Assembly (NCBI GenBank): GCA_035700225.1
Contig: DASSOT010000019.1
Coordinates: 1-11,850, forward strand
DNA length: 11,850 nucleotides
Source of the DNA: JANWLD01 sp035700225
GTDB taxonomy: Bacteria; Patescibacteriota; Saccharimonadia; Saccharimonadales; 2-12-FULL-41-12
Reading direction: 5' to 3'
The translations under genes and the position numbers were made by a program. The notes under the pieces were generated by a model that made no database searches, was not told where the DNA came from, and saw only the letters and a list, made by a program, of their open reading frames with translations. Below, one piece after another: positions 1 to 6,365 of the stretch. Numbering within the stretch: position 1 is the first letter of the stretch; every line of letters starts with the position of its first letter.

Positions 1-1
1 A

Positions 2-460
2 ATAACCTCTTATGAGGCATTTGCGAACGAAACCACTAACGTCTTGGGCGGAAATCCGCAAGGCAATGCCGACAAAGACGGTGATAATCCGCGTATCGTA
101 CTGGATGCTTTGCCAAGCCAGTATGATTTCCCCGCGCTTACTACCAGCATAGAAAAATTATTGAATGACAATGGTTTCAGTATCGAATCCATCACCGGAA
201 GCGACGAAGAAACAACCCAAGCCTCGCAGGATGAGTCTGCCAACCCGGAGCCCGTAGAGATGCCATTCAGCGTAGAAGTTACTACTTCGGACAGCCGCGG
301 CAAAGAACTGATAGGGCTATTTGAGAGGTCAATAAGACCTATGCATGTCGATAAGCTTACTCTTGAAAGCCAGAACGGCCAGCTCAAACTAACCATAAAT
401 GCCAAAACATATTATCAGCCGGGTAAAAGTCTAAATGTAAAAACCGAGGTGGTGAAATAA
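2..460 (+). CDS. pilO: PilO-like T4P inner-membrane alignment protein, 5' truncated
   Basis: The frame is open from base 2 to the TAA at 458-460, giving the last 152 residues; the start lies outside the window. PilO pairs with PilN in the membrane and links the cytoplasmic ATPase/PilM side to the extracytoplasmic side of the pilus machine. The visible part is the extracytoplasmic C-terminal region. It has the order typical of PilO: an L-P-x-x-YDFPALTTSIEKLL stretch, an acidic low-complexity segment (DEETTQASQDES), then MPFSVEVTTSD...FERSIRPMHVDKLTLES and a closing LKLTINAKTYYQPGKSLNV beta region. The N-terminal transmembrane helix and coiled coil are not visible. An internal TTG at 44 is not a real start, because the same frame continues upstream with similar composition. 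The stop codon overlaps the next ATG by one base. PilO is favoured over PilN because of the ERSIRP..VD.L motif and the position before pilB. Confidence 0.82.
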   Translation: MTSYEAFANETTNVLGGNPQGNADKDGDNPRIVLDALPSQYDFPALTTSIEKLLNDNGFSIESITGSDEETTQASQDESANPEPVEMPFSVEVTTSDSRGKELIGLFERSIRPMHVDKLTLESQNGQLKLTINAKTYYQPGKSLNVKTEVVK

Positions 461-696
461 TGAAAAGGAAAGATATACTGACGATAGTTATAATAGCTAT
501 ATTCGCGGCCGTCTTCTCGGTTATTATTTCCAAAATCTTCTTTACTTCAAGCAAGAACCGTAACCTCACCGCAGAAACGGTACAGTCCATAAGCCCGGAC
601 TTCCAAGAACCGGATAAGGAAGTATTCAACGATAGGGCCATTGACCCGACACAGCTAATCAAGATAGGCAACACTAATAATCCCCAGCCGTTCTAA
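460..696 (+). CDS. Small one-helix membrane protein in the pilP position
   Basis: This 78-residue protein starts at an ATG that shares one base with the pilO stop (TAATG). A GAGGTGG site at 446-452, 7 nt upstream, supports this start. It has a short basic N-terminus (MKRKD), a hydrophobic helix at about residues 6-28, then a polar tail of about 50 residues ending in DPTQLIKIGNTNNPQPF. By the positive-inside rule the tail lies outside the membrane. There is no lipobox cysteine and no signal cleavage site. Tight coupling to pilO argues for a role in the pilus membrane complex. In proteobacterial pilMNOPQ operons this slot holds PilP, a lipoprotein whose disordered N-terminus binds PilN/PilO and whose beta domain binds the secretin. 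This protein has only a tether and a tail, so a reduced PilP analogue is my inference. I do not recognise a named family. Confidence 0.72.
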   Translation: MKRKDILTIVIIAIFAAVFSVIISKIFFTSSKNRNLTAETVQSISPDFQEPDKEVFNDRAIDPTQLIKIGNTNNPQPF

Positions 697-707
697 GGGC
701 GGTGTTC

Positions 708-735
708 GGTTGGCAGGGCGATTTCTGCTCCAACC
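708..735 (+). other. Imperfect hairpin between the pilO unit and pilB
   Basis: GGTTGG (708-713) pairs with CCAACC (730-735), and CAG (714-716) can pair with CTG (725-727) with a 2-nt bulge. No T-run follows, so a classical intrinsic terminator is unlikely. It could be an mRNA processing or attenuation element, or chance. Confidence 0.3.
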
Positions 736-741
736 AAGTAT

Positions 742-767
742 CTTAAGGGGTATAATAATGCTTAAGG
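742..767 (+). repeat. Two CTTAAGG copies flanking the pilB -10 box
   Basis: CTTAAGG occurs at 742-748 and 761-767, 19 bp apart, with the TATAAT box between them. Each core, CTTAAG, is a palindrome. The second copy supplies the AAGG that probably acts as the pilB ribosome binding site. The first copy has no such explanation and could be part of an operator. Confidence 0.4.
751..756 (+). promoter_or_regulatory. Candidate -10 box of the pilB promoter (TATAAT)
   Basis: This is a perfect TATAAT in the 78-bp gap before pilB. Transcription would begin near 763, giving a leader of about 12 nt that still contains AAGG (764-767), 7 nt before the ATG. There is no convincing -35 box at 16-18 bp and no TG extension. 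Confidence 0.5.
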
Positions 768-774
768 TAAAACC

Positions 775-2574
775 ATGAGTAGCGTCTTATCAGCGGCAAA
801 CCAGAAACTAGTTGAAGAAACCTTGGTCAGCGAGGGTTATCTTACCCAGGAAAAGCTGGCCGGGCTAAAAGAAAAAGCCAGAAGCTCGTCTACGCCCTTT
901 TTCGGCTTTCTGGTCAAAGAGGGCCATTTGCCGAATGAAGCCCTTACCAAGGTTATAGCTCGCGTTAACCATGTGCCATATGTGAATCTCATGGACGCCC
1001 GTATAGACAAAAGGGTACTCAGGCTTATTCCAAAGGAAATAGCTGAGCGATACATGGCGGTTCCCCTGGGGCAGATTAAAGGCCGTCTGGTGGTGGCCAT
1101 GCTCGATGCGGACAACATTCAGGCCGTAGATTACCTTGCCAAAAGGATAAACAGACCTTTGAAGGTCTACACTGCTTCCGAGGAAGGTATCCGACAGGTT
1201 CTTAGCCAATATGCTGATGACGTGGAAGCTGACGTTACCAAGACGATGAGCGACTCCATAGAGGCTCAGCAGGCGGAACAGGCGGAAGATAAGGAGAAAA
1301 ACAATAATAAAAAGATAAAGACCATTGTACAGGACTCTCCTATCAGCAAGGCGCTTTCCACCATTTTGGAATATGCGGCCAAGCATCGCGCGAGCGATAT
1401 ACATATAGAACCCCTTGAAAAGGAGCTCAAGATTAGATGCCGCATAGACGGTGTATTGCGCGAAATCATGAAGTTACCGAAGTCTACGGAGCCCCCTCTG
1501 ATTTCCCGCATAAAGATATTAAGCAACCTTAAGATTGACGAACATAGGATTCCGCAGGACGGCGGATTTACAGTGGCTATAGATCAAAATACCGCTATAG
1601 ATCTGCGTATTGCCATATCGCCGGTCGTGTGGGGCGAACAGGTGGTAATCCGGCTTCTGGATAAGACCGGAACCAGCTTGAAGCTGGAGGACATGGGGTA
1701 CCATGGCCGGGCGCTCAGGACTATCAGAAGCAGTATCCAAAGGCCGAACGGAATGATACTTACCTCGGGGCCCACCGGTTCGGGTAAATCCACCTCGTTA
1801 TATGCACTCATCCAGGAGATAAAAAACGACAGTATAAATATCGTTACGTTGGAAGACCCGGTTGAGTATAAGATGGAAGGAATCAACCAGATTCAGGTCA
1901 ATTCAGAGGTAGGCCTGACCTTCGCTTCAGGACTGCGCTCCATATTAAGACAAGACCCGGACGTGGTGATGGTCGGTGAAATACGCGACAAAGAAACGGC
2001 TACACTGGCGGTCCAGGCCGCCCTGACCGGCCACTTGGTGTTCAGCACCTTGCACACTAATTCAGCCGCCGGGATATTGCCCAGGCTGTTGGATATGGGC
2101 ATAGAACCTTTCCTGATAGCCTCCACCGTGCATACGGTCATCGGGCAAAGACTGGTCAGAAGGCTGGCTGACAACAAAGAAAAATACCAGTCCGACATGA
2201 CTGAGACGGAAGCCATCAAAAAGAGCGTAGGTAGGTTGTTGCCGAAAGACCAGGCATCGATGAAAGCGGCGAGCCAGGATTTAGGTTTCCCGGACTTGCC
2301 ACTGGCCAACCAAAACGGTTATACTTTGTTCAAGGGTAAAGATAGCCCAGAAACACCAGGGGGGTATAAAGGTCGTATGGGGTTATACGAAGTGTTCCAG
2401 GTAGACGAAGCGATACAGCAGTTAATCCTGCAACACGCAACAAGCAGTGAAATACAAAAAGCGGCGATAGCCCAGGGTATGGTAAATATGCGCGAGGACG
2501 GATACCTTAAAGCTCTCTCCGGCTATACTTCAATTGCCGAGGTAAACCGCGTAGCGGCAGAGGATAATTCTTAA
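775..2574 (+). CDS. pilB: T4P extension ATPase PilB
   Basis: This 599-residue GspE/PilB-family hexameric ATPase uses ATP to drive pilin addition through PilC on the cytoplasmic side of the membrane. The N-terminal about 150 residues form the T2SSE_N/MshEN-type region (SEGYLTQEKL, LVKEGHLPNEAL, VPYVNL). A charged linker with many E, K and N residues follows at about 165-185. The nucleotide-binding core begins near ASDIHIEP. It has Walker A GPTGSGKS at 332-339, the Asp-box LEDPVEY, Walker B DPDVVMVGE with E402, and the His-box GHLVFSTLHTN at 419-429. The oddity is at 465-530. Most PilB/GspE proteins carry a CxxC...CxxC zinc-binding loop there. This one has a cysteine-free charged insertion, and its only cysteine is in the IRCRIDG strand. 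The start is the ATG just after AAGG, at normal N-terminal length. It is followed 24 nt later by pilT. Confidence 0.97.
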   Translation: MSSVLSAANQKLVEETLVSEGYLTQEKLAGLKEKARSSSTPFFGFLVKEGHLPNEALTKVIARVNHVPYVNLMDARIDKRVLRLIPKEIAERYMAVPLGQIKGRLVVAMLDADNIQAVDYLAKRINRPLKVYTASEEGIRQVLSQYADDVEADVTKTMSDSIEAQQAEQAEDKEKNNNKKIKTIVQDSPISKALSTILEYAAKHRASDIHIEPLEKELKIRCRIDGVLREIMKLPKSTEPPLISRIKILSNLKIDEHRIPQDGGFTVAIDQNTAIDLRIAISPVVWGEQVVIRLLDKTGTSLKLEDMGYHGRALRTIRSSIQRPNGMILTSGPTGSGKSTSLYALIQEIKNDSINIVTLEDPVEYKMEGINQIQVNSEVGLTFASGLRSILRQDPDVVMVGEIRDKETATLAVQAALTGHLVFSTLHTNSAAGILPRLLDMGIEPFLIASTVHTVIGQRLVRRLADNKEKYQSDMTETEAIKKSVGRLLPKDQASMKAASQDLGFPDLPLANQNGYTLFKGKDSPETPGGYKGRMGLYEVFQVDEAIQQLILQHATSSEIQKAAIAQGMVNMREDGYLKALSGYTSIAEVNRVAAEDNS

Positions 2575-2598
2575 GGGTACCACTAAGCAGGAGAAAAA

Positions 2599-3672
2599 AT
2601 GAGCCAACAACAGCAACTTAGGATAGAAACACTGCTGGAAGACGTAATAAAGAAAAACGCTTCAGACTTGCATATACAGGTAGGGCTTCCGCCCATGCTC
2701 AGGATTGACGGCGGTCTTATAGCGGTTACCGGTGCTCCCGTATTGACCGAAGAATCGGTTGAAACCCTTATCTTTGCAATCTTAGACGACGAGCAAAAAC
2801 AAATACTTCTAAAAGATAAGGAATTTGACTTCAGCTTTGCTTTCGGGGACTTGGGCAGATTCAGGGTAAACGCCTTTCATGAACGCGGCAATCTGGCCGC
2901 CGCTCTTAGGCTCATACCGAATGAAATCCGCTCCATCCAGCAACTAGGCTTGCCCAAGACAGTAAATAAATTCGCTGAATACCCTAGGGGACTCGTATTG
3001 GTTACCGGACCCACCGGCTCGGGTAAATCGACCACTCTGGCCGCTTTGGTCGACCAGATAAACCAGGAAAGGCCGGCGCACATAGTAACCATAGAAGACC
3101 CTATAGAGTACACTCACAAGAGCAAAAAATCCGTAATTGTGCAAAGGGAAGTTCATTACGACACATACTCATTTTCAGCGGCTCTCAGAAGCAGTCTGCG
3201 CGAAGACCCGGACGTTGTGCTGATAGGAGAGATGCGCGACCTTGAAACTATAGCCGCCGCCATAACCATTGCCGAGACCGGCCACTTGGTTTTTGCCACC
3301 CTGCACACTAACAGCGCGGCCCAAAGCATCGACAGGATGATAGATGTCTTTCCGCCGCACCAGCAACCCCAGATAAGGGCTCAGCTTTCCAACATACTCA
3401 TGGCAATATGCTCGCAGAGGCTTATACCGACCATAGGCGGCGGGAGGATTGCCGCCGCCGAGATTCTCATTGCCACTCCTGCCGTCCGAAACATCGTAAG
3501 GGAGGGCAAAAGCCATCAGCTGGACGCTGTAATCCAGACCGGCGGAGAACACGGAATGCAGTCTATGGATAAGACACTGGTGAATTTAATTCACTCAGGC
3601 ACGATAACTTATGACGAAGCACGTAATTTTGCTGTTGACCTGGAAGAGCTAGACAGGCTTATGAGAGGCTAG
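2599..3672 (+). CDS. pilT: T4P retraction ATPase PilT
   Basis: This 357-residue PilT-family ATPase depolymerises the pilus and powers retraction and twitching. An N-terminal PAS-like region contains ASDLHIQVGLPPMLRIDG. The ATPase core follows, with Walker A GPTGSGKS at 137-144, the Asp-box IEDPIEY, Walker B DPDVVLIGE with E211, and the His-box GHLVFATLHTN at 228-238. The C-terminus carries the PilT-specific AVRNIVREGK segment and the GMQSMDKTLVNLIHSG motif. These separate it from PilB, as do the family-typical length and the lack of the long PilB N-domain. AGGAG at 2589-2593, 5 nt before the ATG, fixes the start. PilC follows after 3 nt, so pilB, pilT and pilC are almost certainly one transcript. 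Its presence implies a dynamic pilus and not a static one. Confidence 0.97.
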   Translation: MSQQQQLRIETLLEDVIKKNASDLHIQVGLPPMLRIDGGLIAVTGAPVLTEESVETLIFAILDDEQKQILLKDKEFDFSFAFGDLGRFRVNAFHERGNLAAALRLIPNEIRSIQQLGLPKTVNKFAEYPRGLVLVTGPTGSGKSTTLAALVDQINQERPAHIVTIEDPIEYTHKSKKSVIVQREVHYDTYSFSAALRSSLREDPDVVLIGEMRDLETIAAAITIAETGHLVFATLHTNSAAQSIDRMIDVFPPHQQPQIRAQLSNILMAICSQRLIPTIGGGRIAAAEILIATPAVRNIVREGKSHQLDAVIQTGGEHGMQSMDKTLVNLIHSGTITYDEARNFAVDLEELDRLMRG

Positions 3673-3675
3673 ATA

Positions 3676-4896
3676 ATGCTGACATTTGAGTATACTGCGC
3701 GCGATCCATCTACCGGACAGAAAGTAAAAGCACAGGTCCAGGCCGATAATGAAGCGGCCGCTTCAAAACTGATTCAAAAAGAAGGCTTGGCGCCCCTTTC
3801 TATCAAGGTACTGGACGACGATTCAGGAAATCCGCTTTCCCGTTTTCGCAACCGCATAAAAACCAAGGACAAGGTAGTTTTTTCCCGCCAGATGTCCACC
3901 CTTATAAACGCCGGTTTGCCATTGGTACAAAGCCTTAGGAACGTAGTAGAGCAGACCGAGAACAAAGCTTTCAAAGTAGTAATTAAGAAGATAATAACCG
4001 ATATAGAGGGCGGCAAGGCCTTTTCCGAAGCTTTGGCGGCGCACCCTACGGTATTTAACGACGTTTACATAAGCATGATATCTGCTGGCGAAATTTCCGG
4101 TACGCTCGACAAAGCTCTGGAGCGTATCGCTAACCAGCAGGAGAAAGACGCGGAGATAATAAGTAAGATACGCGGCGCGCTGGCTTATCCGGCGATAGTT
4201 ATCCTGGTCATGGTAGTCGTGGTTACCTTCATGATTGTCAAGGTCATGCCCCAGGTAGAGGTGATTTATAAGGATATTCCAGGCGCGACATTACCGCTCA
4301 TTACCAGGATTCTCTTGGCGATATCGCACTTCATTACTCATTTCTGGTGGGCCGTAATACTTTTCATAATCTTTGCTGTCGTAGCTACCAGCCGCTATGC
4401 CCGCACTGGACCTGGCAAGGAAGTGATTGACCGGCTGAAAATGACGATATGGCCCATAGGACCGTTGTTCATGAAGGTATACATGGCGCGTTTTGCCCGT
4501 ACGGGCACTACTTTGGTTGCCAGCGGCATACCGCTAATAAAAATGCTTGAGGTAGTAGGCAAAGCCATAAATAACGTACACATAGAGAGGTCTGTCAAAA
4601 AGGCCTCCGAGAAAGTAAAAGGGGGCAAGTCTTTGGCTGATGCTCTTAACGGCGATCCGAACTTTCTGCCACTGGTGCCTAATATGCTTCGAATCGGCGA
4701 AGAATCGGGCTCGCTGGAAGACATGCTGGCAAAAACTGCCGATTACTTTGAAAAAGAGGTGGACAACGAGATAAAGGCAATTTCCACTATAATCGAACCG
4801 GTTCTGATGGTCTTGCTGGGCATAGTAGCTTTTATAATAGTAGCGGCGGTGTTGTTGCCGATATACGGTTTGGCAGGTAAAAGCATAATCCATTAA
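3676..4896 (+). CDS. pilC: T4P inner-membrane platform protein PilC
   Basis: This 406-residue PilC/GspF-family protein is the membrane platform that PilB and PilT rotate to insert or extract pilins. It starts with the usual FEYTARDPSTG beta segment. Two T2SSF domains follow, at about 67-190 and 270-393, each with the hallmark GExSGxL (GEISGTL at 138-144, GEESGSL at 341-347). Hydrophobic helices lie at about 171-191, 219-239 and 374-396, matching the three-helix family topology. There are no cysteines. The ATG lies 3 nt after the pilT stop, with GAGAGG (3663-3668) in the pilT end as ribosome binding site. Length and domain order are typical. Confidence 0.97.
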   Translation: MLTFEYTARDPSTGQKVKAQVQADNEAAASKLIQKEGLAPLSIKVLDDDSGNPLSRFRNRIKTKDKVVFSRQMSTLINAGLPLVQSLRNVVEQTENKAFKVVIKKIITDIEGGKAFSEALAAHPTVFNDVYISMISAGEISGTLDKALERIANQQEKDAEIISKIRGALAYPAIVILVMVVVVTFMIVKVMPQVEVIYKDIPGATLPLITRILLAISHFITHFWWAVILFIIFAVVATSRYARTGPGKEVIDRLKMTIWPIGPLFMKVYMARFARTGTTLVASGIPLIKMLEVVGKAINNVHIERSVKKASEKVKGGKSLADALNGDPNFLPLVPNMLRIGEESGSLEDMLAKTADYFEKEVDNEIKAISTIIEPVLMVLLGIVAFIIVAAVLLPIYGLAGKSIIH

Positions 4897-4938
4897 ACTT
4901 GCATTTAGCATAAGCATAAAGTAATATTCAAAGCATAA
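4882..4938 (+). repeat. Four AGCATAA heptamers ahead of the major pilin gene
   Basis: AGCATAA occurs at 4882-4888 (inside the pilC end), 4907-4913, 4913-4919 (sharing one base) and 4932-4938, all on the same strand. Two copies lie inside the spacer of the candidate pilin promoter and one lies at its predicted start point. They may be binding sites for a regulator of the major pilin, or just AT-rich coincidence. Confidence 0.45.
4899..4927 (+). promoter_or_regulatory. Candidate promoter of the major pilin gene
   Basis: TTGCAT (4899-4904) and TAATAT (4922-4927) are separated by exactly 17 bp. Each matches the consensus only partly (3/6 and 4/6). Transcription would begin near 4934, leaving a leader of about 35 nt with a strong ribosome binding site. 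It lies in the 72-nt gap between pilC and the pilin. Confidence 0.4.
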
Positions 4939-4955
4939 GAAGTAATAACGAACAA

Positions 4956-4965
4956 AAGGGTGAGG
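4956..4965 (+). promoter_or_regulatory. Ribosome binding site deciding the pilin start
   Basis: AAGGGTGAGG lies just before the ATG at 4969. AAGGG is 8 nt from it and GAGG is 3 nt from it. The in-frame GTG at 4960 lies inside this purine block and cannot be served by it, so the ATG is chosen. Confidence 0.65.
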
Positions 4966-4968
4966 AAT

Positions 4969-5436
4969 ATGAAAAAAATCCAAAAACAACAGAAGGGCTT
5001 CACCATCATCGAGGTCCTGATAGTATTGGCCATTGCCGGGCTTATCATGTTGATAGTCTTCTTAGCAGTGCCGGCGCTACAGAGGAATAGCCGTAACACA
5101 CAACGCAAGAACGATGTAAGCGCTCTTCTGGGGGCGGTCAACGAATGGACATCCAACCATAGCGGTTCATTGCCAGGAACAGGCGATGTTGACGCAATAA
5201 TAGCCGCGGCCAAACCCGGGTATTACGCCGATAGCGGAACCTCACAGGGAAATATAACCATTACTACCAATACTTCATCTACCATCGGAACCGACGCGGC
5301 TGACGACAGAGTAATAATTGTCGAAGGTGCTAAGTGTGACGGTAGTGATGCAACAGATGGTAGTGCAAGACAGATTGCAGTCCTATACCAGATAGAAACC
5401 GCCGGCGATCCGACCCCTACTTGCCAGGATTCCTAA
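4969..5436 (+). CDS. pilA: Major type IV pilin
   Basis: This 155-residue prepilin forms the pilus fibre after cleavage by PilD. The class III leader MKKIQKQQKG is basic and 10 residues long, and is cut between G10 and F11. The mature N-terminus FTIIEVLIVLAIAGLIMLIVFLA has Phe at +1 and Glu at +5, and is the membrane anchor and assembly helix. The amphipathic helix (NSRNTQRKNDVSALLGAVNEW) follows, then a Ser/Thr/Gly-rich globular domain. Two cysteines, C123 and C152, frame the C-terminal loop around RQIAVLYQIE, a typical D-region disulfide. This ending resembles pilins I associate with Saccharibacteria. The gene has its own candidate promoter and a strong terminator, which would allow expression above that of the machine genes. 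It is called the major pilin because of its small size, canonical leader and separate unit; the fibre role itself is inferred. Confidence 0.93.
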   Translation: MKKIQKQQKGFTIIEVLIVLAIAGLIMLIVFLAVPALQRNSRNTQRKNDVSALLGAVNEWTSNHSGSLPGTGDVDAIIAAAKPGYYADSGTSQGNITITTNTSSTIGTDAADDRVIIVEGAKCDGSDATDGSARQIAVLYQIETAGDPTPTCQDS

Positions 5437-5453
5437 AAAGTCTATTAGACATC

Positions 5454-5485
5454 AAAACAGGGCCACTAAGCCCTGTTTTCCTTTT
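5454..5485 (+). terminator. Rho-independent terminator after the major pilin
   Basis: AAAACAGGGC (5454-5463) and GCCCTGTTTT (5470-5479) form a perfect 10-bp stem with a 6-nt loop, followed by CCTTTT. The A-run on the left arm would let it work in both directions. It ends 5 nt before the pilD -10 box. Confidence 0.88.
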
Positions 5486-5486
5486 A

Positions 5487-5495
5487 TGCTAAGAT
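5487..5495 (+). promoter_or_regulatory. Extended -10 promoter of pilD (TGCTAAGAT)
   Basis: TG-C-TAAGAT is an extended -10 element whose hexamer (5490-5495) ends 7 nt before the pilD ATG. The transcript would begin at or next to the ATG. There is no Shine-Dalgarno site and no -35 match; the -35 position falls in the terminator hairpin. Confidence 0.55.
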
Positions 5496-5502
5496 AGCTC
5501 TA

Positions 5503-6336
5503 ATGGTAATCGCTGGCTTAATTTTACTTGGCCTATGCATCGGCAGTTTTATAAATGCGCTGGTCTGGCGTTTACACATGCAGGCGCAAAAAAAGACAAG
5601 GGCTAACAAGGACAGTAGTTACTCTATAGCGCGCGGTCGTTCAATGTGTCCGCATTGCAAACATGTATTGTCGGTAAAAGACCTGGTGCCGGTCTTTAGC
5701 TGGCTTGCACTTCACGGTAAGTGCAGATATTGCGATAAGCCCATTTCTTCCCAGTATCCGCTTGTTGAGGCCATGACAGCCGTATTATTTGTTTTTTTAT
5801 ACGTCTTTTGGCCGTATGAACTTATATCAATTGAGAGCATATTATATTTCGCTTTCTGGCTGATTTTCTTGTCCGGCTTCATTGCATTAACCATATACGA
5901 TATAAAATACCTCATCCTGCCAAACAAAATTATTTTCCCCCTCCTGACTTTAGCCATAGCGGCTGTTGTAATACGTTTTATCCTAACTACTAACTACGAT
6001 TTGCTAATTTCTACAACCACCGGTGCGGCGGTTGGCGGCGGTATCTTCTATGCGCTCTTTCAGGTTTCAAAAGGCGCTTGGATAGGCGGAGGCGATGTAA
6101 AGCTCGGGTTTTTGCTGGGGGCTCTCATAGGCGGGATTGCACCTGCTTTTCTAATGCTTTTTCTAGCATCTCTCATGGGTACGGTTTATTCAGTACCGCA
6201 GATGCTGGCAAAAAAGGTAGGGCCAAAATCGAAAATTCCGTTCGGCCCTTTTTTAATAGCTTCAGCTATAATCGTGCAGTTGTTCGGTGCTTCGTTGATT
6301 GATTGGTACACCAATCTGTTCATAACCGGTTATTAA
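5503..6336 (+). CDS. pilD: Prepilin peptidase / N-methyltransferase PilD
   Basis: This 277-residue A24-family aspartic peptidase sits in the membrane. It cleaves class III leaders of PilA and the four minor prepilins, and is expected to methylate the new N-terminus. After the first hydrophobic segment (GLILLGLCIGSFINALVWRL) comes the cytoplasmic domain with paired zinc-type cysteines C49-P-H-C52 and C74-R-Y-C77. The Q-Y-P-L-V-E motif follows. The catalytic aspartates are D133 in YDIKYLILPN and D198 in GGGDVKLG. Several hydrophobic helices follow to the C-terminus. The N-domain with all four cysteines suggests a bifunctional enzyme and not a preflagellin-type peptidase. The ATG at 5503 is right for the family and follows an extended -10 box directly, without a ribosome binding site. 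It lies between the major and minor prepilin genes that it serves. Confidence 0.95.
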   Translation: MVIAGLILLGLCIGSFINALVWRLHMQAQKKTRANKDSSYSIARGRSMCPHCKHVLSVKDLVPVFSWLALHGKCRYCDKPISSQYPLVEAMTAVLFVFLYVFWPYELISIESILYFAFWLIFLSGFIALTIYDIKYLILPNKIIFPLLTLAIAAVVIRFILTTNYDLLISTTTGAAVGGGIFYALFQVSKGAWIGGGDVKLGFLLGALIGGIAPAFLMLFLASLMGTVYSVPQMLAKKVGPKSKIPFGPFLIASAIIVQLFGASLIDWYTNLFITGY

Positions 6337-6349
6337 CAGATAGTTCTTA

Positions 6350-6358
6350 TGCTATAAT
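6350..6358 (+). promoter_or_regulatory. Extended -10 promoter of the minor pilin operon (TGCTATAAT)
   Basis: TG-C-TATAAT is a perfect extended -10; its hexamer (6353-6358) ends 7 nt before the ATG at 6366, the same spacing as at pilD. The 7 nt are TCTCCTT, which resembles the anti-Shine-Dalgarno end of 16S rRNA itself and so cannot pair with it. A leaderless mRNA is the simplest reading. Confidence 0.62.
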
Positions 6359-6365
6359 TCTCCTT

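Noticed and set aside
865..1404. Antisense open frame of 179 codons across pilB
   Set aside because: It mirrors pilB codon bias, has no ribosome binding site or recognisable motif, and lies fully within a clear conserved gene.
3436..3459. Perfect 8-bp GC hairpin (GGCGGCGG / CCGCCGCC) inside pilT
   Set aside because: It encodes the conserved PilT stretch GGGRIAAAE, where Gly and Ala codons are naturally complementary; no T-run follows.
4534..4989. Antisense open frame of 151 codons across the pilC end and the pilin promoter
   Set aside because: Its Tyr/Phe/His-rich composition is what the complement of ATA- and GTA-rich coding sequence gives; no start signal or family trait.
6303..6365. N-terminal extension of the FimU-like prepilin from TTG at 6303
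   Set aside because: It would overlap pilD, place 21 residues before the basic leader and run through the extended -10 box. ATG at 6366 gives a standard 10-residue leader.
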